Positions 34,181-43,177 of a stretch of 64,000 bases of DNA are shown piece by piece (the stretch's first letter is position 1; each line of letters starts with the position of its first letter). Location: NCBI RefSeq assembly GCF_030708075.1, contig NZ_CP117982.1, positions 186,001 through 250,000 of the forward strand, written 5' to 3'. The position numbers and the translations under genes are program-made. This DNA comes from Candidatus Epulonipiscium viviparus (lineage in GTDB: Bacteria > Bacillota > Clostridia > Lachnospirales > Cellulosilyticaceae). A model generated the notes under the pieces. That model was not told the DNA's origin and did no database searches. It saw only the letters and a list, made by a program, of their open reading frames with translations.

Positions 34181-35056
34181 ATGGAAAATCAACAATATAT
34201 ATTAAACAGACAACTGGCTCAGATGCTTAAAGGTGGCGTTATTATGGATGTTATGACTCCAGAGCAAGCAATCATAGCCGAAGCAGCAGGTGCATGTGCA
34301 GTTATGGCACTCGAGAGAATTCCAGCAGATATACGAGCGGCAGGTGGCGTTTCTAGAATGAGCGACCCTAAGATGATTAAAGAAATTCAAAAGGCAGTTT
34401 CTATTCCTGTTATGGCAAAATGCCGAATCGGACACTTTGTTGAAGCACAAGTTTTAGAAGCGATTAAAATTGATTATATTGATGAAAGCGAAGTGTTGAC
34501 ACCAGCAGATGATACATTCCATATAGACAAACGCAAATTTAAAGTTCCATTTGTGTGTGGCGCAAAAGATTTGGGAGAAGCACTAAGAAGAATCAACGAA
34601 GGTGCGACGATGATTAGAACCAAAGGCGAGCCAGGTACCGGTGACGTAGTTCAGGCAGTAACTCATATGAGGGCGATGCAAAGAGAGATGAAAAAGCTTA
34701 CTACAATGTCTGAAGATGAATTATACAATGCGGCAAAAGAGCTACAAGTACCGTATGAGCTGGTTTTGTATGTGCACCAAAATGGTAAATTGCCAGTAGT
34801 AAATTTTGCTGCAGGCGGAGTTGCAACACCAGCAGATGCTGCATTGATGATGCAATTAGGGGCAGAAGGAGTGTTTGTAGGATCGGGAATATTTAAATCT
34901 GGAGATCCAGTAAAACGAGCGGCAGCTATAGTAAAAGCAGTGACCAATTATAACGACTACGAGATGATTGCAGAAGTTTCAGAAGATCTTGGTGAAGCTA
35001 TGGTAGGGATCAATGCAAACGAAATTTCGTTGCTAATGGCTGAGCGTGGTAAATAA
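34181..35056 (+). CDS. pdxS: Pyridoxal 5'-phosphate synthase subunit PdxS
   Basis: A 291-aa synthase subunit that builds PLP from ribose 5-phosphate, glyceraldehyde 3-phosphate and ammonia. Highly conserved segments are readable: [16 protein letters not shown] with the first catalytic Asp, [35 protein letters not shown] with an active-site Lys, and [20 protein letters not shown]. It starts at ATG 34181 with CGGAGGT 9 nt upstream; the frame from 34109 overlaps mntP and is not used. The stop abuts pdxT, which supplies ammonia. Dodecamers with PdxT are expected. Confidence 0.97.
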   Translation: MENQQYILNRQLAQMLKGGVIMDVMTPEQAIIAEAAGACAVMALERIPADIRAAGGVSRMSDPKMIKEIQKAVSIPVMAKCRIGHFVEAQVLEAIKIDYIDESEVLTPADDTFHIDKRKFKVPFVCGAKDLGEALRRINEGATMIRTKGEPGTGDVVQAVTHMRAMQREMKKLTTMSEDELYNAAKELQVPYELVLYVHQNGKLPVVNFAAGGVATPADAALMMQLGAEGVFVGSGIFKSGDPVKRAAAIVKAVTNYNDYEMIAEVSEDLGEAMVGINANEISLLMAERGK

Positions 35057-35620
35057 ATGAAAATTGGAGTCTTAGCATTACAAGGAGCATTTATTGAGCA
35101 CATCAAAATATTAGAAAAATTGGGAGTTAGATGCGTAGAAATTCGTCAGCGAAAAGATTTTGCATATAATTTTGATGGATTGATTCTTCCTGGCGGAGAA
35201 AGCACCACTATAGGTAAGCTACTAAAAGATTTAGATTTAATGGATCCGATTAGAAATCAAATTGTAGGAGGGTTGCCCGTATTTGGAACCTGTGCAGGAA
35301 TGATTTTGCTGGCAAAGTCGATACAAAATCAGGATAAAACATATATTGCAACCATGGATACCAAAGTGATTCGAAATGCGTACGGAAGACAGTATGACAG
35401 TTTTAATACAAACGCTCTGTTTAATAAGCGAATGGTGGAGATGCCTTTTATTAGAGCTCCGTATATCGAGCAAGTTTCCGCTAATGTGAACGTACTCTCT
35501 ATCGTGAATGATAAAATTGTCGCAGTTCAACAAAACAAGCAACTGGCCACGTCATTTCACCCAGAGCTTACAGATGATACCTATGTCCACGAATATTTTT
35601 TAGAAATGATTAAGTGTTAG
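35057..35620 (+). CDS. pdxT: Pyridoxal 5'-phosphate synthase glutaminase subunit PdxT
   Basis: A 187-aa class I glutaminase that makes ammonia for PdxS. Motifs: IGVLALQGAF at the start, LPGGESTTIG, nucleophile Cys in FGTCAGM (about 78) and the His-Glu pair in SFHPEL near the end. The ATG follows the pdxS stop with no gap and has no good ribosome site, so translation is probably coupled to pdxS. Confidence 0.97.
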   Translation: MKIGVLALQGAFIEHIKILEKLGVRCVEIRQRKDFAYNFDGLILPGGESTTIGKLLKDLDLMDPIRNQIVGGLPVFGTCAGMILLAKSIQNQDKTYIATMDTKVIRNAYGRQYDSFNTNALFNKRMVEMPFIRAPYIEQVSANVNVLSIVNDKIVAVQQNKQLATSFHPELTDDTYVHEYFLEMIKC

Positions 35621-35700
35621 AATATATTATTTTCCACTATACACGATAAAAATTGTAGTAGTATAGTAAGATAATTTATCCAAAAACAATTAATCTATCA

Positions 35701-35729
35701 GGTCCTTCCTATTATGGGAGGGCCTTTTT
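35701..35729 (+). terminator. Terminator of pdxST
   Basis: A 9-bp stem GGTCCTTCC/GGGAGGGCC with loop TATTAT, then five T. Confidence 0.8.
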
Positions 35730-35795
35730 AGGTATTTTGGATAAATTTAACTGTAAAATTATGTATAATATTACGTATTGTGCAAATATCTGATA

Positions 35796-35804
35796 TGTTA
35801 TAAT
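35796..35804 (+). promoter_or_regulatory. Extended -10 promoter of the GH86-like gene
   Basis: TGTTATAAT contains TATAAT (35799-35804) with TG one base upstream, an extended -10 element. The -35 region is weak (TATTGT at 17 nt), consistent with regulated expression. Confidence 0.55.
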
Positions 35805-35849
35805 ATAAATCACAAGTTATAATATATGTTGATACGGGAGGTAGATGAT

Positions 35850-38555
35850 GTGAGTAAAAGAATCAAGCGAGGAGTATATTTATTGATGGCGACATTTATG
35901 GCAAGTCAAATTAGCGTGGCGACTTTGGCAACTCCGACAGTAATTTCGGCAACCGAAACCAATGCCTATGCTAAAATTGAAATTTTAAAAACACTGATCG
36001 ATCAGGCTAGGGAGATGGACTTGGATGTTTTGCGTGAAGAGACCGTGGTGTGGATGGCATATGAATTTTTGAAGTTTGCAGATTACGATGAAGCTAATCC
36101 AGAGGAAGTCGAAATGTTATTTAGCAAGTTTATGGGATATAATAACAAAAAGAACATTCAAAACGGTGAGGATGCTGCATATTGGAGCAAAAATATAGCA
36201 GAATTTGAGAGAGCAGAAGTGGTGGAGATGTTAGATAAGGCCATTGAAACATTGGAGGAGGTTATTGCAGGAACCATTGTGAGAAAAGCTGTTAGACCAG
36301 TGGATTGGGACAATATTTCGGTTGATCGAGAAAATGGAAACTTTTTAAATCCCGATGGCAAACCAATTTTTTTGTATGACTACTTCTCAAAAGCACAGCA
36401 AGAGCCGCGGTCTGATCCATATTTATATAACGATCACATCGGCAATGTTTCGGCACCAAAGGCGCTTAGTTTGACTCGATACTCATCAACTCTCGATTTA
36501 TCTCCAGCGTTGGCTGGCAAAATGACTGTCGAAGAAAATCTGAATGCGCTCAAAAACAGGGGCACTCCGCTATTTAATTCGGTCTATGTTAATGAGACTT
36601 TAAATTCTGCGACGTTTTATCCGCGAAAAAATGGTGCAACGATAGACCCAATTTTATACACAGACCACGATGGCAAACCGTTGCTGTATAACGATATGAC
36701 AGACAATGCAGGCTTTATGATGCTATGGCATTCGGGAGGCGCAGTATACCCCGATTGGCTCATTGACAAAAACAACAATCCGGCAAATTCGCTAATAACT
36801 AAAGCTGAGGGAACTGCAGGTATTCCTAAATATGTCGGGTATGACATCGATCAACCAGCAGTTCAAGAAGCATGGAAGGTATTGCTCGAAGATGTTGCAG
36901 AAAAAATGCAGGGGCATGCTTCAAATCGCTTGGGATACATATTAACAAATGAGCCGCATTGGTATACAGATATTCAAATAGGCAAATTTTTTATGGTGAG
37001 CGGGATAAGCGATGCGACACTGAATAAATTTAGAGATTATCTAAGGCGAGAATATGACGATGATATAAACAAACTCAAAGATGCGTGGGCGGGTGCAGAT
37101 AACTCGATTACACAAGTATGGGGCGGAACTGCGGCCGTCGAAAACAAGAAAGGTGACAAAACTAAGTTGGTCAATTTGGCAGATATTAAATCGTTTGATG
37201 ATATTGAGTTTGGCATACCATTTGATGGCACTTTAATACAGGGGACAGTTCAACACTATGACTGGTGCACATTTAACATGGAGCGCGTCTCAGATTGGTT
37301 TAGCTTATTAAATGATGCGATTTTGTCTAAAGATGCTACTGCCGGAACACATATAAAACTATTTCCGAGAATTTTCACAGATGCAGCAGGTTCGAGAGAC
37401 CACGGAATGGATCTTGAAGCATTGTCGAGAATGACCACTTATTTGGGCAACGACGCGACGATTCGCAAAGAGTATGTGCCGAGCATGCAACATCAGGAGA
37501 AGGATGACTGGCAAAATGATTATGCATACTATTGGCGCGAAGTTGGATTGATCTACGATTTAACAAACTCATTCTCACCTACTCATAAGGTAAACGTAAA
37601 TTCCGAAGGTCACGCAATAACCATTAACACCACTCGGGATATTCATATGGACCCAGAGTACGTTAGATCGGCATATTTTTTGTCTGCAATATTAGGCGAA
37701 GACGCAAACTTTACCTGGTTTTGGCCCAGAAAAGGTGACGGCTCTCCCGAGGCTACTATGATTTCTGATCCAGGACGCCGAGATACATATCCAGGATCGG
37801 TTATAAATATGCCGCAAGTTGCAAACGAAATTACGCAAACGTTTTTGGATCTCAATGCGCATTCTGTAGAGATAGCAAAGATACAAAACTTAGATCGACC
37901 TCTCAGGATATTCTATTCCGAAACTTCTAACATTTATAGCAGTAATCAGATTAACCACGTTTATGATATGTATGAATCAGTTAATTTTAATGGCATACCA
38001 ATCGGATTCGCAACGAAAAATATTATGAACGATACACTCGCCGATAGCTATCCACAACCATTCGATCTAACAGTAATATATCAAACGCCATATGTTACTG
38101 ATGCGGAATACGAAGCGATTCTTGCTTTTGCCAAAGCTGAAAATACTGTAATTGTCGACGATATTTCTCTGAAGTATAATCAACTTGGAGAGGTTCGCGA
38201 TCTGGCTGAGCTGTACGCAATACCGAGCGTTATTCGTGAAAATGGGATAGCTGCAATGGGAGAGGCAGCATTGGATGTTATTGCTGCAGCGGGAAATTTG
38301 CCTGCGGTCACATTTAGCGAGGGGCTTCCCAAAGGCTTAATCTGGCGTGTTGCTCCGGCGGAAAATGGAGATTATACGGTTGCCATTGTTAATGTGAGCA
38401 AGCATACGCTAACTTTCGATGTAACAGTTGAAGACCAAGAAAGCTTTAACGTGGTCGACTTATTGACTGGGCAAGAACTAGGCAAGACGTTAACCCTCTC
38501 TCCAGAAGCTGTATACCTATTAAATGTGGGGCAGATGGCTCCTCTTGTGAAATGA
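35850..38555 (+). CDS. Secreted GH86-like beta-agarase/porphyranase
   Basis: A 901-aa exported glycoside hydrolase. The start is GTG 35850, 8 nt after GGGAGG, giving a clean signal peptide (MSKRIKRGVYLLMATFMAS); the ATG at 35826 lies before the ribosome site. The catalytic part is a clan-A TIM barrel. GYILTNEPHW carries the likely acid/base Glu, and segments such as FNMERVSDWFSLLNDAI, THIKLFPRIF and RDHGMDLEALS fit GH86 as I know it, with NSEGHA a candidate nucleophile region. A C-terminal beta domain (about 770-900) follows. It should cut agarose or porphyran outside the cell. GH50 is the nearest alternative. Confidence 0.72.
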   Translation: MSKRIKRGVYLLMATFMASQISVATLATPTVISATETNAYAKIEILKTLIDQAREMDLDVLREETVVWMAYEFLKFADYDEANPEEVEMLFSKFMGYNNKKNIQNGEDAAYWSKNIAEFERAEVVEMLDKAIETLEEVIAGTIVRKAVRPVDWDNISVDRENGNFLNPDGKPIFLYDYFSKAQQEPRSDPYLYNDHIGNVSAPKALSLTRYSSTLDLSPALAGKMTVEENLNALKNRGTPLFNSVYVNETLNSATFYPRKNGATIDPILYTDHDGKPLLYNDMTDNAGFMMLWHSGGAVYPDWLIDKNNNPANSLITKAEGTAGIPKYVGYDIDQPAVQEAWKVLLEDVAEKMQGHASNRLGYILTNEPHWYTDIQIGKFFMVSGISDATLNKFRDYLRREYDDDINKLKDAWAGADNSITQVWGGTAAVENKKGDKTKLVNLADIKSFDDIEFGIPFDGTLIQGTVQHYDWCTFNMERVSDWFSLLNDAILSKDATAGTHIKLFPRIFTDAAGSRDHGMDLEALSRMTTYLGNDATIRKEYVPSMQHQEKDDWQNDYAYYWREVGLIYDLTNSFSPTHKVNVNSEGHAITINTTRDIHMDPEYVRSAYFLSAILGEDANFTWFWPRKGDGSPEATMISDPGRRDTYPGSVINMPQVANEITQTFLDLNAHSVEIAKIQNLDRPLRIFYSETSNIYSSNQINHVYDMYESVNFNGIPIGFATKNIMNDTLADSYPQPFDLTVIYQTPYVTDAEYEAILAFAKAENTVIVDDISLKYNQLGEVRDLAELYAIPSVIRENGIAAMGEAALDVIAAAGNLPAVTFSEGLPKGLIWRVAPAENGDYTVAIVNVSKHTLTFDVTVEDQESFNVVDLLTGQELGKTLTLSPEAVYLLNVGQMAPLVK

Positions 38556-38565
38556 TTATAATGTG

Positions 38566-38594
38566 TTGTAAAATTATTCGAAATGGGTTACACT
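38566..38594 (+). promoter_or_regulatory. Promoter of the beta-propeller glycosidase pair
   Basis: TTGTAA (38566-38571), 17 nt, TACACT (38589-38594). A small inverted repeat GACCA/TGGTC (38602-38606 and 38617-38621) lies at the likely transcript start and could be an operator. Confidence 0.55.
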
Positions 38595-38648
38595 ATTTAT
38601 AGACCATGATTGACTGTGGTCCAAAAATTTTAATATAAGGAGAGTTTT

Positions 38649-39716
38649 ATGGCTAACTTACCAGAAGCAATTGAAAGTGATTTTTGCAAAAGTTTAACAG
38701 GAGTAACGAGAATTCTTGAAACTCCGTATTATCGAGTATGGGGCTGCGCGCCGATTTGGGGCGAAGACGGAAAAGTTCACGTGTATTATAGCAGATGGAT
38801 TCACAAGTATCACAAGCCAAATGGATGGTTGGTATCTTGCGAGATTGCACATGCTGTTGGGGATTCTCCAGAAGGTCCGTTCACATTTGTTGATGTCGCA
38901 TTAGAAGGCCGCGGAGGAAATCATTGGGATAGCTGGTCGATTCACAATCCTAGTGTATACAAAATCGGTGATCAATTTGTATTGCTATACATGGGATCTG
39001 ATGGATCGAAATTGGGTATCCCTCGCGATCAGTTCGAGCATCAACCTCAGGAAATCCAAGATGAGATGAGCAAAAAACTTCTGCACACCAAACGAGTGGG
39101 GATGGCTGTATCGAAAAGCGCAAACGGACCTTGGACTCGTATTTCTGATGCGCATCCGATGCTAGAAGCTGGAGCACCAGGAGAGTGGGACGATATTTGT
39201 ACTAGCAATCCTGCATTGGTTGTTACGCCCGAAAACAAATTTTATTTATACTATAAAGGATGGCAAGATGGACCTGTTGACAACAGAAAGTATGGGCTCG
39301 CAATAGCAGATAACTTGGAAGGTCCTTATGTAAAATATGAAGGCAACCCGATTATTGATTTCTCGTATTTGGCACCTAGAATTCAATGCGAAGATGCGTA
39401 TATGTGGATCGAAGACGGTGTGTACAAAGCCATAATGCGTGGAATGGGCGTGTTTGGCAATGCGGAGGATGGCGTTTATGTTACGTCCAAAGACGGAATA
39501 CATTGGACTACTGATCATCCAGAAATTGCCTTTAGACGTTCGTATGTGTATTTCCCAGAAGAAGCGGAGCCGTTATTTAGACCATTAAAAGGACGCTTCG
39601 AGAGACCTCAAATTTTGTTTAATCCAGAAACTGGAAAACCCGATTACCTCTACTGCAGTCTTAGAGGCGGCGTATACAACAGCGCCAGCGGATGCGTTTT
39701 AAAAATTAATCAATAA
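38649..39716 (+). CDS. Five-bladed beta-propeller glycosidase-like protein (GH117/GH43-like), copy 1
   Basis: A 355-aa cytoplasmic protein, no signal peptide. Repeated propeller strands are visible (VHVYYSRW, FVLLYMGSDG, FYLYYKGW, YKAIMRGMG) with acidic residues at WDSWSIHNPSV, EWDDICTSNPA and CEDAYMWIEDG, the layout of GH43/GH117-type enzymes. GH117 enzymes release 3,6-anhydro-L-galactose from neoagaro-oligosaccharides, which would fit the GH86 and GH16 genes on either side. The exact family is not certain from sequence alone. It is followed 10 nt later by a close paralogue. SD AAGGAGAG precedes the ATG. Confidence 0.7.
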   Translation: MANLPEAIESDFCKSLTGVTRILETPYYRVWGCAPIWGEDGKVHVYYSRWIHKYHKPNGWLVSCEIAHAVGDSPEGPFTFVDVALEGRGGNHWDSWSIHNPSVYKIGDQFVLLYMGSDGSKLGIPRDQFEHQPQEIQDEMSKKLLHTKRVGMAVSKSANGPWTRISDAHPMLEAGAPGEWDDICTSNPALVVTPENKFYLYYKGWQDGPVDNRKYGLAIADNLEGPYVKYEGNPIIDFSYLAPRIQCEDAYMWIEDGVYKAIMRGMGVFGNAEDGVYVTSKDGIHWTTDHPEIAFRRSYVYFPEEAEPLFRPLKGRFERPQILFNPETGKPDYLYCSLRGGVYNSASGCVLKINQ

Positions 39717-39726
39717 GGAGTTTACA

Positions 39727-40791
39727 ATGGAAAAGCCAATATCTATCGAAAGTGACTTTTGCAAAAGCTTAACAGGAGTAACGAGAATTCTTGAAACTCC
39801 GTATTATCGAGTGTGGGGCTGCGCGCCGATTTGGGGCGAAGACGGAAAAGTTCACGTGTATTATAGCAGATGGATTCATAAGTATGCAAAGCCTATTGGA
39901 TGGTTGATATCTTGCGAGATTGCACATGCTGTTGGAGATTCTCCAGAAGGTCCGTTCACATTTGTTGATGTCGCATTAGAAGGTCGCGGTGGAGACAATT
40001 GGGACAGCTGGTCGATTCACAATCCTAGTGTATACAAAATCGGTGATCAATTTGTATTGCTATATATGGGAACTGATGGATCGAAACTGGGAATCGAACG
40101 CGATGAATTTTTAGCGCAGTCGCAAGAAGATCAGGATAAAATGCATCAAAAGTTGATTGCTAGCCAGAGAGTGGGGATGGCTATTGCTGATAGTGCCAAC
40201 GGACCATGGAGGCGCGTTTCTGATGCTAGGCCGATGGTAGAAGCGGGCCCAGAAGGTGAGTGGGACGATGGATGCACTACCAACCCCGCATTTGTTGCAA
40301 CTCCAGAAGGTAAATTTTATTTGTACTATAAAGCATTGGACAGTGCCGTAGTTAGAAATAGACGCTACGGTGTTGCGATAGCAGATGAGCTGGAGGGGCC
40401 TTATGTGAAATATGAGGGCAACCCGGTTATAGATTTCTCGTGTTACGGACCTGCGATTCAGTGTGAAGATGCGTATATGTGGATCGAAGACGGCATTTAT
40501 AAATCGGTAATGCGTGGAATGGGTGTGTTTGGCAATGCGGAGGATGGAGTTTATGTGAGCTCTGCCGATGGATTGAACTGGACGACTGATTATCCAGAAG
40601 TTGCTTTTTGGAAGTCCTCTGTGTATTTTCCAGAAGAAGCGGAGCCGTTGTTTAGACCATTAAAAGGACGCTTCGAAAGACCGCAAATTTTATTTAATCC
40701 GAAAACCGGGAAACCTGATTATTTGTATTGCAGTTTGCGTGGTGGCATTTATAACAGTGCCAGTGGTGCTATTTTAAAAATCAATATGTAA
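39727..40791 (+). CDS. Five-bladed beta-propeller glycosidase-like protein, copy 2
   Basis: A 354-aa paralogue of the preceding protein with the same propeller layout (WDSWSIHNPSV, EWDDGCTTNPA, CEDAYMWIEDG). DNA identity is nearly complete over the first 130 nt or so and the last 200, but the middle (about residues 115-240) differs: copy 1 has WQDGPVDNRK where copy 2 has LDSAVVRNRR. The active-site region may therefore have diverged to take a different sugar, for example a sulfated or methylated unit. It shares an operon with copy 1 and ends at a terminator. Confidence 0.7.
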   Translation: MEKPISIESDFCKSLTGVTRILETPYYRVWGCAPIWGEDGKVHVYYSRWIHKYAKPIGWLISCEIAHAVGDSPEGPFTFVDVALEGRGGDNWDSWSIHNPSVYKIGDQFVLLYMGTDGSKLGIERDEFLAQSQEDQDKMHQKLIASQRVGMAIADSANGPWRRVSDARPMVEAGPEGEWDDGCTTNPAFVATPEGKFYLYYKALDSAVVRNRRYGVAIADELEGPYVKYEGNPVIDFSCYGPAIQCEDAYMWIEDGIYKSVMRGMGVFGNAEDGVYVSSADGLNWTTDYPEVAFWKSSVYFPEEAEPLFRPLKGRFERPQILFNPKTGKPDYLYCSLRGGIYNSASGAILKINM

Positions 40792-40797
40792 ATTTTG

Positions 40798-40830
40798 AAG
40801 GGTTTTTCTTGTATAGGAGAACCCTTTTTT
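40798..40830 (+). terminator. Terminator after the propeller pair
   Basis: An 11-bp stem (40798-40808 with 40816-40826, two G-T pairs) then a T run. Confidence 0.75.
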
Positions 40831-40853
40831 ATATAAAAATTTAGCATATTGTC

Positions 40854-40882
40854 TTGACATTGCATTAAATTTATGGAATAAT
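40854..40882 (+). promoter_or_regulatory. Promoter of the GH16 pair
   Basis: TTGACA (40854-40859), 17 nt, AATAAT (40877-40882), about 48 nt before the first GH16 start. Confidence 0.7.
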
Positions 40883-40930
40883 ATCCCATGTTACAATTAT
40901 AAATTTCGATACATATTTAGGAGGAGTCAA

Positions 40931-43150
40931 ATGAGTAAAAAGTTAGTAATGGCATTAGCGTTGGCTATGAGTTTTGGTGTCTCTGCCGCAGAAATTGGGT
41001 ATGACGGATCTCATATAACTGACAAAGAATCTAAGAGAGGTTTTGTTCCTCACGAAAACTATGATCTCGTTTATGCAGATGAATTTGATGGAGACGAACT
41101 AAATTTGGACGAATGGACGCCTCGCAAGGGCCAAAGATATCCTAATAGTCAAAATTATCCTGAGAATGTTTCTGTACAAGATGGAAAATTAGTCGTTGAA
41201 TTTAATTATCAGGATGTTCCAGGTGATAAAGCAACGCTCACTGGTGGTGGAGTCTTATCTAACAAATTATTCGGGTATGGCTATTATGAAGCAAAAGCAA
41301 AATTGTTTGGGGATACGGGTGGGCTGCATTCCTCATTTTGGGTTTATGGACAAAACGGAGATAACAAAGTTCGACCTAAGAATAACACAATTATAGAAAT
41401 CGACTTTTATGAAATCGATTCTGGAAAGCCAAATAAAATTGGTACCAATGCCCATTACACAATTGGTAGGCATGAGGTTATGGGATTGTTTTCACAAGAT
41501 GGAGTGCCTGTTAAGCATCCAGAGATAGATACCTCGGCAAAGGAATTTGTGATGGGTGTAGAGTGGCTGCCAAATCAGATTAAGTGGTATTTGGATGGTG
41601 AGCTATTTAGAACTGTCGAAAACCCTGCTGTATATGGACCGCAAATTATGTGGCTTACTGCTCTTGGAAGCTATACATTTGATAAGGAGATTTTGTTCGA
41701 CAAATTGCCAGGCGAAAGCTATTGGGAATATTTTAGATTTTATAATATAGATTTAGTGGGCATCAATATGATAACTAATCCTAGCTTTGAGTATAATGAT
41801 GGATCGGATTTTGAACCAGACTATAAACGCGATAAAAAATTCCCAGTTGGTTGGTATACCAAAGGCAAAGATATGGCGACAGCAACCAATGTGACTATGA
41901 GCAAAGAGAGTTATGACGGTGAGTCGATTTTAAGGCACGGTACCGAAAAAGATTATGAGGTTACAACGTATATTCATGTACCATTTTTACCCAATGAGAC
42001 TTTCACGCTTACTGCAATGGTGAGAAATCCCGATGGCGGAAATCACACTCTTACTGCAAGTGGCGAAGGCATGGCAGAGGCCAGCGTTGCTATCCCTAAA
42101 ACAGCTCCCGGCGTTTGGCAAGAGGTAAAACTCGAAAATATTAAAGTTGAAAAAGGTGAGGCGGTCGTTGGAATTACTTCTTCGGCAGCGGCGGGGCAAT
42201 ACCTCGATGTTGATAGCGTATCGCTTGTACAAGTGACCGGTAAGCCTAATCATACTTCGCTCGAACCGTTTCCTGTTCCAGAAGCTGAGGTTACCACGGG
42301 AGATATCATTGTTAGCGCGCATCTACATGACGATCGATATAAAGAGATTGGAAGCGGTTTTGGAACTAGCGGATTGAAAGGATATAACGGAGGCAGCACC
42401 CGCTGGGGAAATGCAAAGGCTGACACTTATGCTACTTGGTCTCCTCAGTTAGATAAACCTGGAATTTATGATATCGAGATGTTTACGGTATCGCACCCAT
42501 CTAGATCAGCAAATTCTACTGTTGAAGTATTTCATGCAGACGGCGTGACTGCAATACCGCTAAATCAGCAAACCACTCAGGGAATTGTTGAACTCGGGCA
42601 ATTTAAATTAGATGAAAATAGCTATGTAAAAGTTTCTGGCGCAGAAGGATCCGGTACTTTAACTTTTGATACCGTAATTTTTAAGGAAGAGGGTAGCGAT
42701 GAGCTAAAGGCGGCACTCAAGGACGGTGTGGCTATACAAGTTGATAACAACGAAGGCTGGATAAAGGGTCATATTGCGAAGCTCGACAAGGGCAACTCCA
42801 ATGTTCGTCTGCGAGTGATTGATGGAGTTCCGTATATTCCTATCGAGTTTATGGCAAAGAATTTTGGCGGTGGCGACGTAACAGTGGAAGGATCTGAGAT
42901 ATCGATTTTCTATCGAGACAAAATTATAAGATACACTCAAGGTAGCAAGGTTGCGAAGTTGGGAGCGGACAGTGTGGAAATGGATGCTGCATGTATTATA
43001 GAAAACGGCGTTTGGTATGCTCCTGCAGCTGACATAGCGGAAGCGTTCGAGGTCAAGGCTATGAATGTAAATAACCAGTATTACATTTTATCTATTAAAG
43101 ATATTCCAGAAATTAGCAATATGGAAGAGAGAATGAATAAATTGTTTTAA
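40931..43150 (+). CDS. Secreted modular GH16 enzyme with stalk domain, copy 1
   Basis: A 739-aa exported enzyme. Signal peptide 1-19, GH16 jelly-roll about 40-280 with the catalytic E156-I-D158-F-Y-E161 (nucleophile and acid/base Glu), then a carbohydrate-binding-like domain starting NMITNPSFEYN (about 280-435), a golvesin/Xly-type beta domain (about 455-590, VVSA-type start, TWSPQLDKPGIYDIEMF) and a C-terminal copper-amine-oxidase-N-like stalk domain (about 610-735). The stalk may hold the enzyme at the wall. GH16 cuts beta-1,3 or beta-1,4 bonds in galactans or glucans; agarase or porphyranase fits the neighbours. SD AGGAGG is upstream. Confidence 0.88.
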   Translation: MSKKLVMALALAMSFGVSAAEIGYDGSHITDKESKRGFVPHENYDLVYADEFDGDELNLDEWTPRKGQRYPNSQNYPENVSVQDGKLVVEFNYQDVPGDKATLTGGGVLSNKLFGYGYYEAKAKLFGDTGGLHSSFWVYGQNGDNKVRPKNNTIIEIDFYEIDSGKPNKIGTNAHYTIGRHEVMGLFSQDGVPVKHPEIDTSAKEFVMGVEWLPNQIKWYLDGELFRTVENPAVYGPQIMWLTALGSYTFDKEILFDKLPGESYWEYFRFYNIDLVGINMITNPSFEYNDGSDFEPDYKRDKKFPVGWYTKGKDMATATNVTMSKESYDGESILRHGTEKDYEVTTYIHVPFLPNETFTLTAMVRNPDGGNHTLTASGEGMAEASVAIPKTAPGVWQEVKLENIKVEKGEAVVGITSSAAAGQYLDVDSVSLVQVTGKPNHTSLEPFPVPEAEVTTGDIIVSAHLHDDRYKEIGSGFGTSGLKGYNGGSTRWGNAKADTYATWSPQLDKPGIYDIEMFTVSHPSRSANSTVEVFHADGVTAIPLNQQTTQGIVELGQFKLDENSYVKVSGAEGSGTLTFDTVIFKEEGSDELKAALKDGVAIQVDNNEGWIKGHIAKLDKGNSNVRLRVIDGVPYIPIEFMAKNFGGGDVTVEGSEISIFYRDKIIRYTQGSKVAKLGADSVEMDAACIIENGVWYAPAADIAEAFEVKAMNVNNQYYILSIKDIPEISNMEERMNKLF

Positions 43151-43177
43151 GTTTTGGATATTATTAGGAGGTTAAAT

